Assembly: GCA_023375675.1 (NCBI GenBank)
Contig: JALQBC010000035.1
Location: 372,001 to 436,000 of the forward strand
Length of the DNA stretch: 64,000 bases
Direction of reading: 5' to 3'
Source: Cytospora piceicola
Lineage: Eukaryota; Ascomycota; Sordariomycetes; Diaporthales; Cytosporaceae
Within the stretch, counting starts at the first letter, position 1, and each line of letters begins with the position of its first letter. The translations under genes and the position numbers were made by a program. The notes beneath the pieces were generated by a model that did no database searches, was not told the origin of the DNA, and saw nothing but the letters and a program-made list of their open reading frames with translations. Shown here piece after piece: positions 38,301 to 49,099 of this stretch.

Positions 38301-40577
38301 CCTTTAATAGTAAATTTTATTATTAGGCTAGTAGATATAGATAATCCCGAGCCTTAAAAGCTAATAGTATAATTAAATAAAGCCTAGTAAGTAAAACAGC
38401 CTCGGCCGGACACGTAGTTATATTAGCTTAAAGTCTTATATATTATTAACTAAAATAAATATAATAAATAAGTCGCTTAAGAATATAACAACCTCTTTTA
38501 TAATATCGGCGCGTATCTTTTAAGCTTTAAAAACCGCGTTATATTTAAGGTTAATAATATCGACGCTATTATCGGTAATATTATATCTTAAATAATAAAA
38601 CGTAAAATTAACTATATACTTTTTAAACTCGATATCTTTATTAATAGATAGCGTATAAATTTAAGCTTTAACTTCGGTATAGTTTAGGATTTCGCTAGAT
38701 AAGAAAAGGATTTCGAGTATTATAAGCTAACCGGAGGTATTTTCCGCTTTAACGTTATTATCCGTACTTTCTTTAACTAAAGACGAGAGCTTTAACTATC
38801 CCGTCTTATTTAAAACGTTAGTAATCTTAAAACGCTTAAGGATATAAATCGTTTTAAAGAGATTAAACGCTACTTAAAGCGACTTATTAAAAGCCTGCTT
38901 AGCCGGGCAGACGCTATAGTTTATACTATAATAGTCGTAGTCTAACTTACCGAATATAATTTTTACTATTTAAAGATTATCGTTGTTAATAAAGGTACTC
39001 TTTAACTTAAAGTAAATATTATTACGATTTAAGAATATTATCTAAAATCTTTAGTCTTCTTTACTTCGAGTAACTATTAGTAAGGAAATATCTTTATATT
39101 TTTAGTAGATCTCGAGGCTATTAATAACGTCTATTCTAACTTACCGATTCTTAAGGTTATACGAAAGGGCTAAGATATACTCTTCGTAGATAAAATATAC
39201 CGCGTAGGTAACGATATCGTTATATTTAAGCAGTTATTTATAAAGTAATTTAAAACGTCGACTTTTAAAAGAGTTACGTTAAAAGTCTTAAAATAGACGT
39301 TAAAGCTTATTATTAATTATCGGAATAAGGCAGGAATATATATAATTACTGCAGAAATTATATATAATAGCAGAATATAGTTATTTTATAATACTAGTAT
39401 CCTTAATTTAACTATTAAAGCTATTTATTATTATTTTAATAGTATTATTTTTAAAGTTAAGCTTAAAAACTAAAAGCCGATATTACTTTTTAGTAACTAC
39501 TTTACGATTATAACTCTCGGTAAACTATATACCTTAAGTATAAGTTTATCTAACACTTCTTAAATACGTATCGCCTTATATAAAGCGGCTATACTTTATT
39601 AATACGAAGTTTATAGCTTAAATAGCAGGCTTTTTAAAATCGTTATCTTTACTTTTTATAATACGATATTATAGTACTTTTATTATAAGTTTAACTTAAT
39701 ATCTCTTTATAAACTTTATAAAGAATAAGTTAAGCTAGCTACTATCGACGGATATTAAAAAGACTAAACCGCGTTTATTATTAACGTTTAAGTTATTAAT
39801 AAGAAGGTAGGTTTTTTATAAGACTTATTTAAGCTAATTATTGTATTTAGCTAACTTATTTATAGTTATATTAATATTATCTATTTTAACTTTATCGTTA
39901 AAAAAAGACTTAAATAGGCTTATTAACGTATATTCGGATATATCGCGAATATAGATAACGTTTATATTTCTGATAGGCGCGATTAAAAAAGTATCGATTT
40001 CTGCTCTTTTACTTCTATTATAGCTTATAGTAACGCGAAAGTTTAGTATATATACTACGCTAATAATACCTACTATATTCGGATTTATATATTACTTTTT
40101 ACTATAAATAATACCGGTCTTTTAAATAACCCTGTTTATAACTATAACCCTTTTATTAACGATTAGTCTTTAAGTTAATAAAAAACCGGTTAAACCCTTT
40201 TACTAAAGTAAAAAACTAAAGCGGATAAAGACTAGCGTATCGATTAAGCTTATCGCTTACTTAAAGAAGATAAGTAAGTTATCGATATTATTAATATTAC
40301 CTTTTTAGCTAAAAATTTAATATTTAACCTTAATTAAGTATATTAAGATAAGGCAGACCGCGAAGTTAGAAAAGAAGCTAAGAAAGCTAACGATAAAGAA
40401 GAAGAGGAATAGGTAATAGAGTTAAACGACGGCGGCGAAATCTAACGTTTTAAGATTCCTATATCTAAGAACTAACGCTATAACCTACGTCGCTAACGTA
40501 ATACTTTAAAGGAGAAACGACCGAATATCGGCGCCTTTACAGATATTACTATAAAGGTAATCGTTACCGGAGGTTAA

Positions 40578-40679
40578 GATAATACAGCCTCTATAACTAC
40601 TACTAACGGAGAATAAAACACTACCGGGGATAATACAGCCCTTATAACTACTACCGACGGAGAGTAGAATACTACCGGC
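40578..40679 (+). repeat. two 51 bp tandem units inside element A ORF2
   Basis: GATAATACAGCC starts at 40578 and again at 40629. Both units read DNTA-x-ITTT-x-GE-x-NTTG in the ORF2 frame, and the period is a multiple of three, which supports that frame being coding. Confidence 0.8.
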
Positions 40680-41009
40680 TAAAACGGCTAAAATAATATT
40701 ACTACTACCGGAAACGAGGATAATAATAACGCTATAGTAGTAGCTACGATCTTTAACTAAAACGATTAAGGCGCGATAATAAAGGTCGTTAATAATTAGG
40801 ATTAGACGAAGTCTGTAGAACCTTTAACCTAGTAAAGGATATAAGCGATATAAGCGATATAGCGATATAGGATAGATAAGGGTAAGGATAAGAGTAAGGG
40901 TACGGATATTAGAACGCTATACGCGATATAAGCGATATAGGTAATAAGTAAGGAAACGGAGGATAAAGGATAAAGGATAAAGCATTATAAGGATATGATC
41001 GTCTTATTT

Positions 41010-41022
41010 TACGAAGGGGGTA
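41010..41022 (+). other. polypurine tract of element A
   Basis: ACGAAGGGGGTA lies immediately before the 3' LTR, at the place expected for the plus-strand primer of an LTR retroelement. Confidence 0.7.
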
Positions 41023-41203
41023 TGTTAGGGCTTACGTAAGCTATTTTAGAGCTAGCTACCTTACTAAACACTATTTTCTTTCCCCTTTAGTTTAGTTAGT
41101 TTCTTTTACGAGATAACACAACACATACTGGAATTAAAGACTATACTATACATACTATCGTGCCTGTTTTTCAGTTAGATCCAGCTCGTGTTAATACCTG
41201 ATA
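41023..41203 (+). repeat. 3' LTR of element A (181 bp)
   Basis: Starts TGTTAGGGCTTACGTAAGC and ends TACCTGATA, followed by ACAAC at 41204-41208. It is visibly less RIP-mutated than the 5' copy (for example it retains CACAACACATACTGG). Confidence 0.93.
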
Positions 41204-41208
41204 ACAAC
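41204..41208. repeat. target-site duplication of element A, right copy (ACAAC)
   Basis: Matches 15260-15264. Confidence 0.9.
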
Positions 41209-43148
41209 GGCAGAGTAAGCTTGTAACGGCTAGGTAAATCCAAACCTGAGGGGAGGACCTGCATCTCCTTTAAAAATATCTATTTCGTCTGATGTATCGT
41301 TTTCTCTATAAAGACCTAGTCTTCCTTGATGATAATTAACCTCCGGTACAGTTGATTAGCCACACAACAGCTTCTCGACCTCGTACTAACCTATCCTCCC
41401 GGATAACAATTTGATTATAGTGAAAGAAGGTCAGCTAGCCGGAAGGCTATGACACAGGGGACGTTTACCTTGACGGCCGTTTAAGGCCGAAGCTATCATG
41501 TCAAACCTAAGAAGGGCGTAATATGTCGAGTTGACATACTGCTACTAATTTCCTTTTATCATCAAGATGACAGTTTGGCGATAAGTGTAGAGCGCGTTGA
41601 GCTCGATTTTGTATTCTATCGAGATGTCTCATGTCCAGATGATGGATAGCCAAGTACTATCTGAGGCATGCCCTGCACAACAGTACACATAGTTGTTCGA
41701 AGAAATAGTACATGTGTAATCGATGAAGTACAATGGATATACACCTACGCAACGATGAGTGTACTAATTAGGCGATATATCCCAAGTATGACTCTACTGT
41801 TAATGGAAATTGAGGTATATATACAAAAATGCGATTTATCGTGTGTCGATTATCACCACGGGGGCTTTGCATGTGCCTACTGCAACTCTGCTACGCTACC
41901 CAGCGCAGCATCGAGGACATGCCTAATGTTGGTTGCCTCTAGGATGCGAATTGCAGTCTAAGGTCATTCTGAGGAACCCTGCCCGAAGAGAGCCCAATGG
42001 TGACACAATACAACCCAGCCTTGGACACACCCACCTATGCAAGATGCACGTGGCTTGATGGCAAGCTGATGACTCCTTTCAAGACGTTCGCGAAAGAGGC
42101 TCCAGGGCTTCCATCGTACAGGGCTTCACCGGCCGTACTTCAGTACTACATACGGGCTTTAATACGAAACATTCTACCGAATCAAGGAAAGACAAAGTAT
42201 CCTGATTTCATATAACCAGAACACGACAGAAGGAAATCAAGAACAGATACGGCGCCGTGTTACCGCTCGTCTCAGATCGTCTGTCGCTTAATGCCTTGCG
42301 CACCAGTACCGTAATGGGCTTGTCGTACAAGGTGATCCCGCACCACATGGCTCGCGATGCTCACTGCTTCCGATTTGTCGCCTTGATTTGCCCGGAAGGT
42401 AAAGCGGTGTGCATTCGGAGTAAGGAGGATTCCAGCAATGACAAGTCATAAACGGCTGGAGGACCCTGCAGCCCTCTTACATGGTCCTACTTCAGCTATA
42501 TGTGTAGCACAGTCCAACGAAATGGTCCATGTGACCCGGCCATGCAATGCAAGTAAGAAGAGTTTGATCGCTGAAGCCGGTTCGCTATTTCGGTCCGGAG
42601 GAGCTTCTTATCATATCACTGGGGGATAGTCTTCCTATTCGGCACGGTGGCACCAATGTGGCTCAAGAGGTTGGTGGCTTGAGGGAGAATACTTTATGCA
42701 GTCACACATCAAGCACTGCTACACCAGTTGACGCACCAATACCCTAGGGTAGCGTACATAACATCTCAAGCATGTAAGCCACCACTTGGCTCTGCACTCC
42801 GTGACAGAGTCAACCTCACACACGCTTAGGACCCTTGTATCAACCATCCGAATTTTACCTGAAGCATTGCGCGGAGTGCCTGCGGGTGGTTTCTCGGGCG
42901 AAATGGGCTTATACCCTTCGATGTTGATTGCACGCGCTTCTGCTCCTGATGTGTGTCGATTTGCCTGTGATTTGTCACCTAAACATATCCCATGCAGCCT
43001 CACCCATCCACACCAAGACAGCCCTTGGGAGCCAGTCCTGCCTACAGGATTGATGGTCAGCCAAAGCCTGATTTGATCCCTCCCTTATCTTGTTGGTGGA
43101 GATCGTGTGATATATCAGGGGCTATCCCTCGCTGTGTCCCTTTTGATC
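41209..43148. other. right flank of the retrotransposon block, no gene seen
   Basis: Base composition returns to normal immediately after the LTR. Several frames of 60-97 codons exist on both strands, but none shows motifs, splice structure or coding bias that I trust. Confidence 0.55.
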
Positions 43149-44763
43149 ATGGCCCATAATCAAGCACACTGGCTTGAACTGGGGAGCATGTCCGACCTGA
43201 AGAACGACAACACTATCATCAAGGAAAAGAGGAGTGGAGGTGAAGATACGGGAGGGGCCCTCCAAGACGACTCAGCCCAAACTTCCACACACCACCCCGA
43301 CCCCCACAACAAAGTAGTCGACTTCGACAAGCCCTTCGACCCGGCAGACCCCCTGCAATGGCCCCAAGGAAAGAAGCTAGCAGTCGTCATCAACATCGCC
43401 CTCCTCTCCGCAGCCGGCCAGATGGCCTCGTCCATGGTGGCGCCCTCGGTCGAGCAGGTCATCGCCGAGTTCCGCACCACCACCAGCCTCCTGCTCGCGA
43501 CCCTCGTCGTCTCCGTGTTCATGGTCGGCATGGCGGCAGGCCTGCTCCTGACCGCCGGCCTGTCGGAGGTCTATGGCCGGTGCACGATCATCCACGCCAC
43601 AAACGTGCTCTTCGTCGTGTTCGGTGCCGCCGCTGCCGTTTCCCGCTCCCTTGGGCAGCTGGTTGGGTTCCGCCTGTTGCAGGGCGTCGTGGCGGCGGCC
43701 CCGCCTGCGGTCGGGGGCGGCGTCATTGGGGATCTGTTTGAGCCGCGCGAGAGGGGGAGGGCGACGGCTATTTATGGCTTTGGGATGTTGATGGGTCCTA
43801 TGATTGGGCCTATCGCAGGGGGGTATATCACACAGAGTCTCGGGTGGAGATGGGTCTGCTGGGTGATCACGATTTCAGTAGGTGTCCAGATGTCCCCCTT
43901 GCCTTGCTAATATCTGGGGGATAATGTCTGATCAGGATATACAGGGAGCCGTGCTTATGGTCGCAACATTCGGGGTGCTCAAGGAATCATATCGACCTCT
44001 TGTCTTAGAGCGTAAAGTGAAAAGGCTGCGGAAAGAAACGGGTAATACCGACCTTGTCGCTGCAATTCCACACAAAAGCTCAGGCTTCAAAGCCCTTAGG
44101 GTTTCGATCATCCGGCCTATCAGACTCTTGCTCCTCTCGCCCACCGTGGCTTTGCCAGCACTGGGCCTGGCAGTGGTATTCGGCATGATGTTTCTCATGC
44201 TATCGACCATGTCCACTGTCTATCAACAAGTCTACGGCTGGTCCACAGGTGCATCCGGACTGCCATACTTGGGGCTCGGGGGAGGTCTGTTCTCAGGACT
44301 TGTGGTGTATTCACTCACTGCCGACAGGGCGTACGTGAGACTTTCCAAGACCACGATATTGTCACCAGAAATACGACTGTCGCCTATCACTGTTGGCTCA
44401 CCTGTCTGTGCCACTGGGCTGATCATCTATGGATGGGCATTCGAGAAGGAACTGCACTGGATTCTTCCAATCGTCGGCTGTACCATATTCTCATGGGGTA
44501 TGGTGGCGTTCATGTTGCCCGTTACCACATACCTCATTGACGTCTTCCATGCCAAAGCAGCGGGCCCTGTTGGCGCAGCGGCCGTCTTGAGGTGTCTTGC
44601 TGGTGGTCTGCTGCCGTTGTGTGCGGACAATTTGTACACGACCCTTGGATACGGTTGGGGCAATACCTTGTTGGCATTTATCGCCCTGGCCTTTACCCCT
44701 TTCCCATATCTGTTCTACACAAATGGAGAGGGGCTAAGGAAGAGGTTCCCGATTATAGACTGA
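43149..44763 (+). CDS. MFS multidrug-type transporter (DHA1 family), 518 aa
   Basis: Two exons, 43149-43877 and 43936-44763, with a 58 bp intron in phase 0. The 518-residue product has a hydrophilic N-terminus followed by DPADPLQWPQGKK, a sequence typical of fungal DHA1 drug:H+ antiporters, then about 12 hydrophobic segments. Family landmarks: GLSEVYGR between segments 2 and 3 (motif A position), GFRLLQGVVAA, GDLFEPRERGRATAIYG, and GPIAGGYITQSLGWRWVCWV (motif C region). The C-terminal half keeps YLIDVFHAKAAGPVGAAAVLR, characteristic of the family. Substrate is unknown; such pumps export drugs, toxins or secondary metabolites at the plasma membrane. An in-frame ATG at 43188 is an alternative start. 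Confidence 0.9.
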
Positions 44764-45239
44764 ACTGAGGCTGACTTGCAGGAGGTCAAGTAACAAGCAC
44801 TTATGAACTCCAGTGCTCTGTCCGTCTTTCAATTTAGCATGTCGATCTCGAATCGGGAAGCATCAGTACTCAGGGATATTAAAGAAACAGAATGGCGGTT
44901 GGGAAATTGCCTATCAGGGCTTCGCTGGCAGCGAAACACTCATGTGAGGTAATTATCAGAAATCCAATATTGAACTGCTGGATGTGTATTCTTTAGGATC
45001 GTAGACAGAAGCACGAGGTGGATGATATTGAACGTTGAGTTTGTAAAAGTGGCTAGATTCACGTTTGGAGTCTTTTAGCGAGCAGAAATCAGAATGGGAT
45101 AATACCTTATAGGGACCGGAGCACAATCCGAAACCTTACAAAACTGTTCTAAGTACCAAGATAGCTTGAAGAAGAGGATTGACTCAAATGACACCCCATT
45201 TAGGCCAGCTGGTCCCCCAATCCGTAGGTGTCCTTCCTA
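44764..45239. other. intergenic region
   Basis: No gene is seen. Confidence 0.6.
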
Positions 45240-45900
45240 GAACATATCCTCGTCGATGACGGGGGAGCACACACCTCCAACTTCTCTTCGGCTATCAGCC
45301 CGTGTAGCTACTATGTGACCGCGGTCGGCGAGGCAGCCGTCAAGTCTGACCGGATAACTGCTGCGCATTGGATGCATATGGCCTTCCATGACACTGTGGC
45401 AGCCCCCCCCCCCCCCAGCCATTGTCACGGCCGACACAGGCGGACTCGACGCAAGGTTAAGCTTCAAGACCCTACCCACGAACTCTAGCAGTGATGTTAA
45501 TGACAGCTTCACGTTCTGGAGACCCTTTGTGAATGATGCTGTGTCAAGTACGTCTCCGTATACTTGGAGATGAGCAGGCGAGGCTAAGTCATGGCATGCT
45601 GAAGGGGCGCAGTGGCAGACCCCGTTGCTATACGAGCTGTTATGTTCATGGGCCTTGTGGCGGACACATAGATCCATATCGGTCATGGAAACTCGACGCC
45701 CAAAAGAAACAGATCCAACGACTGGTGTCACAGCCCCCTATACCACCATTGAGCAGACACTTCTCTTTTTCGACAATTCAAGTCGAATCGATCAGCCTCA
45801 GCCTGTAGTCACACCATGGGACCTATTCACCATCTCAGTGGCATGCCGCACCCCGAAGAGCCATTGCCTCACTCGCGGTGGGCTTGAAGCCAAGCCATAC
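45240..45900 (+). pseudogene. heme peroxidase relic, frameshifted
   Basis: Three blocks in different frames together resemble a fungal class II/WSC-type heme peroxidase. Block 1 (about 45255-45400) has AHTSNFSSAISPC and DRITAAHWMHMAFHDTV, containing the distal-side R-x-x-x-H-W-x-x-M-A-F-H-D motif. Block 2 (about 45419-45560, shifted) has TADTGGLDARLSF, NDSFTFWRPFVNDAVS, matching the TGGLDASI and FVN segments. Block 3 (about 45640-45890) has CGGHIDPYRSWKLDA, then in another frame PTTGVTAPYTTIEQTLLFF. The first break is at a run of cytosines (about 45403-45416), the next near 45700. The proximal-His C-terminal part is not recognisable. An intron could lie after FVNDAVS (GTACGT). The gene is almost certainly inactive unless the breaks are assembly errors. 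Confidence 0.65.
45403..45416. repeat. poly-C tract
   Basis: A homopolymer of about 14 cytosines at the point where the peroxidase frame shifts. It is a likely slippage site or sequencing-error site. Confidence 0.8.
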
Positions 45901-45909
45901 TGATTACCG

Positions 45910-47170
45910 CGCTAGGTGGATTTCCACAAGTAGTCCCAGCAACCGCCAGTCACGCCGAACAACACAAACAGTGGTATGAGCCGACACGACCCGGGCTATA
46001 TTTGACAGCATTATTATGCATGAGTATATCGACTGGGATGGCAACAAAAACGGACCCCTAGTAGCCACGGACAACAGTACTGCGCGATCCGGTTTGCGGC
46101 CGTACGAGTGTGACGCAGAGACCGCGACGCAGTCGCTGTAAGACATGGGTGATAAGTTTGATGGTGTCTGAGTTGAAATAGTGGGCCAGATGATCGATAC
46201 TGTGCCCGCAGAAGTGAAGCTGCCGAATGCTATCATGTCTATGGCGGTGAAGTCGATCAATGTCTCGTTCGACCTTATCGGCCGAGCGAAGTTTGTCCTT
46301 GTCGGGGGACATCCGTGTGGGTCTTCCACCACTAGGTCAAGATAAGGCGATGAATATCGCTGGCAACCACGCCAGCAAACACTGGCAACAGGTGACCCGG
46401 CTAGGCATGTCCAGGGCGCTGTTGGGCATGCTGGCGGAACATGCGCGGATGTCATGGACACATTGGACCCTAGATTTGACACGCAGCTCCATCCATTGGA
46501 CGATAACAACATACTACCACTTCCATTTCCCTGTAGACCCAAACTCCACTTACACCACCCTCTCACAATAAGTAGCAGCGGCTTCAGCACTCATATGTTC
46601 CTCACCCAGAGAACTTGTGTTCGTGTTCCCAACATGACAACAATGACCGGAAGCCTCGTAACTGTCCCTATAGCTGCGAAACCGGGACATGTCGCCTCAG
46701 ATGGCGTCGTTGTAGTCGCTCCAAAGGGGCAAGAGTGGACGTTGGGACCGAAAATCATACGTCATGACATCAATGTAGACCCCGCCGAGGATACAATTGG
46801 CAGGGCAGATGGGTATCAGTCGTAACAAAGCTGGATCAACTCGGGGGTGGTGGTTATCGGCGCGGTGAGCGTCCGCGTCGCATCAGCAGAAACTGAGCAC
46901 GACGACACCGTGTATCTGAGTCCGAGGGTGGCTGGGTGGTAGCAGAAAGTTAGGACTGGCGCAAAAATACATGATATATTTCGCCAGAAACTGCAGCAAT
47001 GGCACATTGAATAGACATAAAAAGGGCAGGACGAAAGCCTGTCTCCGCATTTGTGGTCCTCCACTTCGAAAAACGAGGTACCCATCATACCAGCTGTTGG
47101 ATCATCCTGGTAACATCCGGTCAAGTGGAGCTGGAGGGAACGCGAAGGCGGGATGCCGAAATCCAGTAGC
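45910..47170. other. intergenic region, possible further peroxidase decay
   Basis: Short frames on both strands, none convincing. The C-terminal end of the peroxidase relic may have decayed beyond recognition here. Confidence 0.5.
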
Positions 47171-49099
47171 TCAATCACTCCAGACGCCGCCGTTCTTCGG
47201 CGGATCCTTGAACATCGTGTCAATCAGCCTCCTCAACGTCTCCTGGGCAGCCTTGGCATCCATCTGCTCCGCGGGGCCGGACCGCATCATCTTGCCAACT
47301 AAGAACATCAGCGCCCCGTCAGGATATTTCCTGTTCTTCGAGAAGTGTGGCTCGAATTTCGTCATCAATATCTTCTTCTCGCCCTTCAGCACCTTGATGG
47401 CCAAGGTCTCGTACTCCTCCTGAGACAGCTTCTGGAACCAAAGGCCTTCCTTGTCGATAGCCTGTTCAATAGTGGTGTATCCGTCAGGATTGGCGCCGCT
47501 GAGGTCGCCGCGGAAGACGGCAAAGAGGAGTTCCTTGGCCACGCTTGAAGAGATGCGCTGAGCATGCAGGAAGGCGATGATGTCTGCGAGGTGCTGAGAT
47601 GGGACGCGTGTGCATTCGCCTGAGGGTGTCATGCCAAGAGTTTCGACCGTGCCGTCAGCAGAGGCATTGCGCTCAGAGGTGAGGCGGCCAAGCTCATTGA
47701 GGACCCAGTTGGCAGCCAGAACACCGCATGAATCGTTCCACGCGTTGCCTAATTTTTTCTTGAGGCGTTGAATGACATCGTAGAAATACTCTAGCCGACC
47801 ACCGCTGTCCAGCTGCATCAAGGCCATTGCATCTTTCGTCCTTAGGCCGTATTCGAGAACCAGGTCGTCAAGCTCAACATCGGGGAGATCGCCCATAGTT
47901 GCTTTCAAGTGCGAGACGACATCGTCGCTGATGATCAGCGGTCCCAGGTCTGGGTCCGGCATATAGCGGTAGTCAACCTCGCCCTCCTTCCCCCGGAGGC
48001 GCGTCGTCTCGGTGCCACCAATCGACCAACCACGAGTCTCGCCCGCGATGACGCCTCCCTGCTCAAGGATAGCAATCTGCCTGTCACGTTCCGCAATGAT
48101 GGCATCCTCCACGGCCTTGAAACTGCTCAAGTTTTTGATCTCGGTCCTCTGGCCCAACGGGTTGGACTCAAAGAATGGCTGATCTGTACTCCTCACACTG
48201 ACATTGACATCAGCCCGTAATCCACCAGCCTCCATACCGCTGACACAGGCGTCCACGGAGTTCAAGTATGTCTGGATCTTCCTCACAAGCGCGGCGGCTG
48301 TCTTTGGGTGGTGTATCTCGGGCTTGGTGATGATTTCAATGAGCGGGACGCCCACACGGTTGAAGTCAACATACTGCACGCCGTCTGGCCGTGCCAGCGT
48401 CTTGGCTGTATCCTGCTCCATCTGTATCTGTTGAATGCCGACCCTAATGGCGTCTCCGTCCTCATCGGCAACCCCGTCTCTCTTATACAGTGTTATATGC
48501 CCTTCCCGTGCGAACGGTTCATGGAACTGGGTGATCTGGTACCCGCTGGGCTGGTCCCACCAGAAGTAATGCTTGCGATCCCACCTACTGACCCGTTGTA
48601 CGTCGCAGTTCAGGGCGAGGGCGGCTCGGACGGCGGGGATGAGGGCGTCGGTCTGGAATATGGGCTGCGAGCCGGGCATGGCGAGGTCGAAGAGGGCGAC
48701 TCGGGTGTTGGGGTCATCGGTGGGAAGGGGAGGAGCTGCGACGGAGAAGAGCTTGTGGCCGGTGTTGAGCTGTGCGTGGATCTCGATGCCCACGGTGAGC
48801 TCCCAGCCGGGGACGACTTGTTTCGAGGCATTGTCGGCCTTCTTGCGGCCCGAGGCCTTCTGTGCCTTCTCCTCGGCCTTCAGCTGCTTGCGTAGGGGGA
48901 CATGACTGGTTGCCTCCTCGTGTAGATGACTACTCGAAAGTTCCCCTTGGAGTCGTATGGGTGAGTAGGAGAACTGTCGGCGGGTATTTGCAGGTGAGAG
49001 CACTGGGCGGTAGTTTCGAGACAGACGGAGACAGCTCGGATGGTGGAGTTGTCCGCGGAGCAGGTATCTGCTGAGCTCGGAAACGGGTATTCGAGCCAT
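47171..49099 (-). CDS. PET112: mitochondrial glutamyl-tRNA(Gln) amidotransferase subunit B (GatB/Pet112), 642 aa
   Basis: One uninterrupted frame of 642 residues from ATG at 49099. The GatB subunit of GatCAB/GatFAB binds tRNA and converts Glu-tRNA(Gln) to Gln-tRNA(Gln) in mitochondria. Visible family features: WELTVGIEIHAQLNTGHKLFS (the GatB VG-E-H-Q-L signature, about residue 98), DLAMPGSQP, DRKHYFWWDQPSGYQITQFH (aspartate/zinc-binding core), QMEQDTAKTL, and a C-terminal YqeY-like helical domain (EQAIDKEGLWFQKLSQEEYE onward). The first 60 residues are Arg/Ser-rich with few acids, fitting a mitochondrial targeting peptide. Length is slightly above that of yeast Pet112, due to the N-terminal extension and an insert before the first core motif. 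Confidence 0.95.
   Translation of the reverse strand: MARIPVSELSRYLLRGQLHHPSCLRLSRNYRPVLSPANTRRQFSYSPIRLQGELSSSHLHEEATSHVPLRKQLKAEEKAQKASGRKKADNASKQVVPGWELTVGIEIHAQLNTGHKLFSVAAPPLPTDDPNTRVALFDLAMPGSQPIFQTDALIPAVRAALALNCDVQRVSRWDRKHYFWWDQPSGYQITQFHEPFAREGHITLYKRDGVADEDGDAIRVGIQQIQMEQDTAKTLARPDGVQYVDFNRVGVPLIEIITKPEIHHPKTAAALVRKIQTYLNSVDACVSGMEAGGLRADVNVSVRSTDQPFFESNPLGQRTEIKNLSSFKAVEDAIIAERDRQIAILEQGGVIAGETRGWSIGGTETTRLRGKEGEVDYRYMPDPDLGPLIISDDVVSHLKATMGDLPDVELDDLVLEYGLRTKDAMALMQLDSGGRLEYFYDVIQRLKKKLGNAWNDSCGVLAANWVLNELGRLTSERNASADGTVETLGMTPSGECTRVPSQHLADIIAFLHAQRISSSVAKELLFAVFRGDLSGANPDGYTTIEQAIDKEGLWFQKLSQEEYETLAIKVLKGEKKILMTKFEPHFSKNRKYPDGALMFLVGKMMRSGPAEQMDAKAAQETLRRLIDTMFKDPPKNGGVWSD

Larger units (their letters stand above)
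35145..41000 (+). pseudogene. element A ORF2, second part (giant frame with P-loop-like motif, RIP-mutated)
   Basis: The frame left at 24540 resumes at 35145 and stays in one register to the 3' LTR, for about 2,300 codons in total with the first part. Notable points: GYTGSGKSY at 37446-37472, a Walker A-like sequence preceded by FDDS-LDYFFNFLKLLFNKGFI, reminiscent of kinesin or other P-loop NTPases; an Ala/Gln/Ser-Leu repeat at about 38188-38300; a Lys/Glu-rich segment near 40.4 kb (KKANDKEEEE); a Thr/Gly/Asn-rich tandem repeat near 40.6 kb; and a polar tail reaching the polypurine tract. A clear Walker B was not found. RIP has converted Gln/Trp to stops, Cys/His to Tyr, and Met to Ile, so family assignment is unsafe. 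Confidence 0.6.
15265..41203 (+). mobile_element. element A: complete RIP-mutated Ty3/gypsy LTR retrotransposon, interrupted by element B
   Basis: Bounded by two 181 bp LTRs and a 5 bp ACAAC duplication. The total span is 25.9 kb, of which 10.6 kb is the nested element B plus its duplicated AAACC, so A itself is about 15.3 kb. Order inside is 5' LTR, a putative primer-binding site, gag, protease, reverse transcriptase, RNase H, integrase, then a second very long frame up to the 3' LTR. The Ty3/gypsy assignment rests on RT before integrase. The whole block is depleted of CA and TG dinucleotides and full of TA, as expected of RIP, while CG remains common. Nearly every CAA/CAG/TGG codon has become TAA/TAG, so nothing in it can be translated. 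Confidence 0.93.

Noticed and set aside
38188..40700. Repeats that could suggest a CRISPR-like or satellite array
   Set aside because: They are short tandem repeats in register with the ORF2 frame, with no spacer structure, in a eukaryotic context.
15265..41203. Treating the whole 26 kb block as an AT-rich centromere or a Starship-type cargo element
   Set aside because: Paired LTRs, target duplications and gag-pol order explain the block as two nested Ty3/gypsy elements; no tyrosine recombinase was seen.
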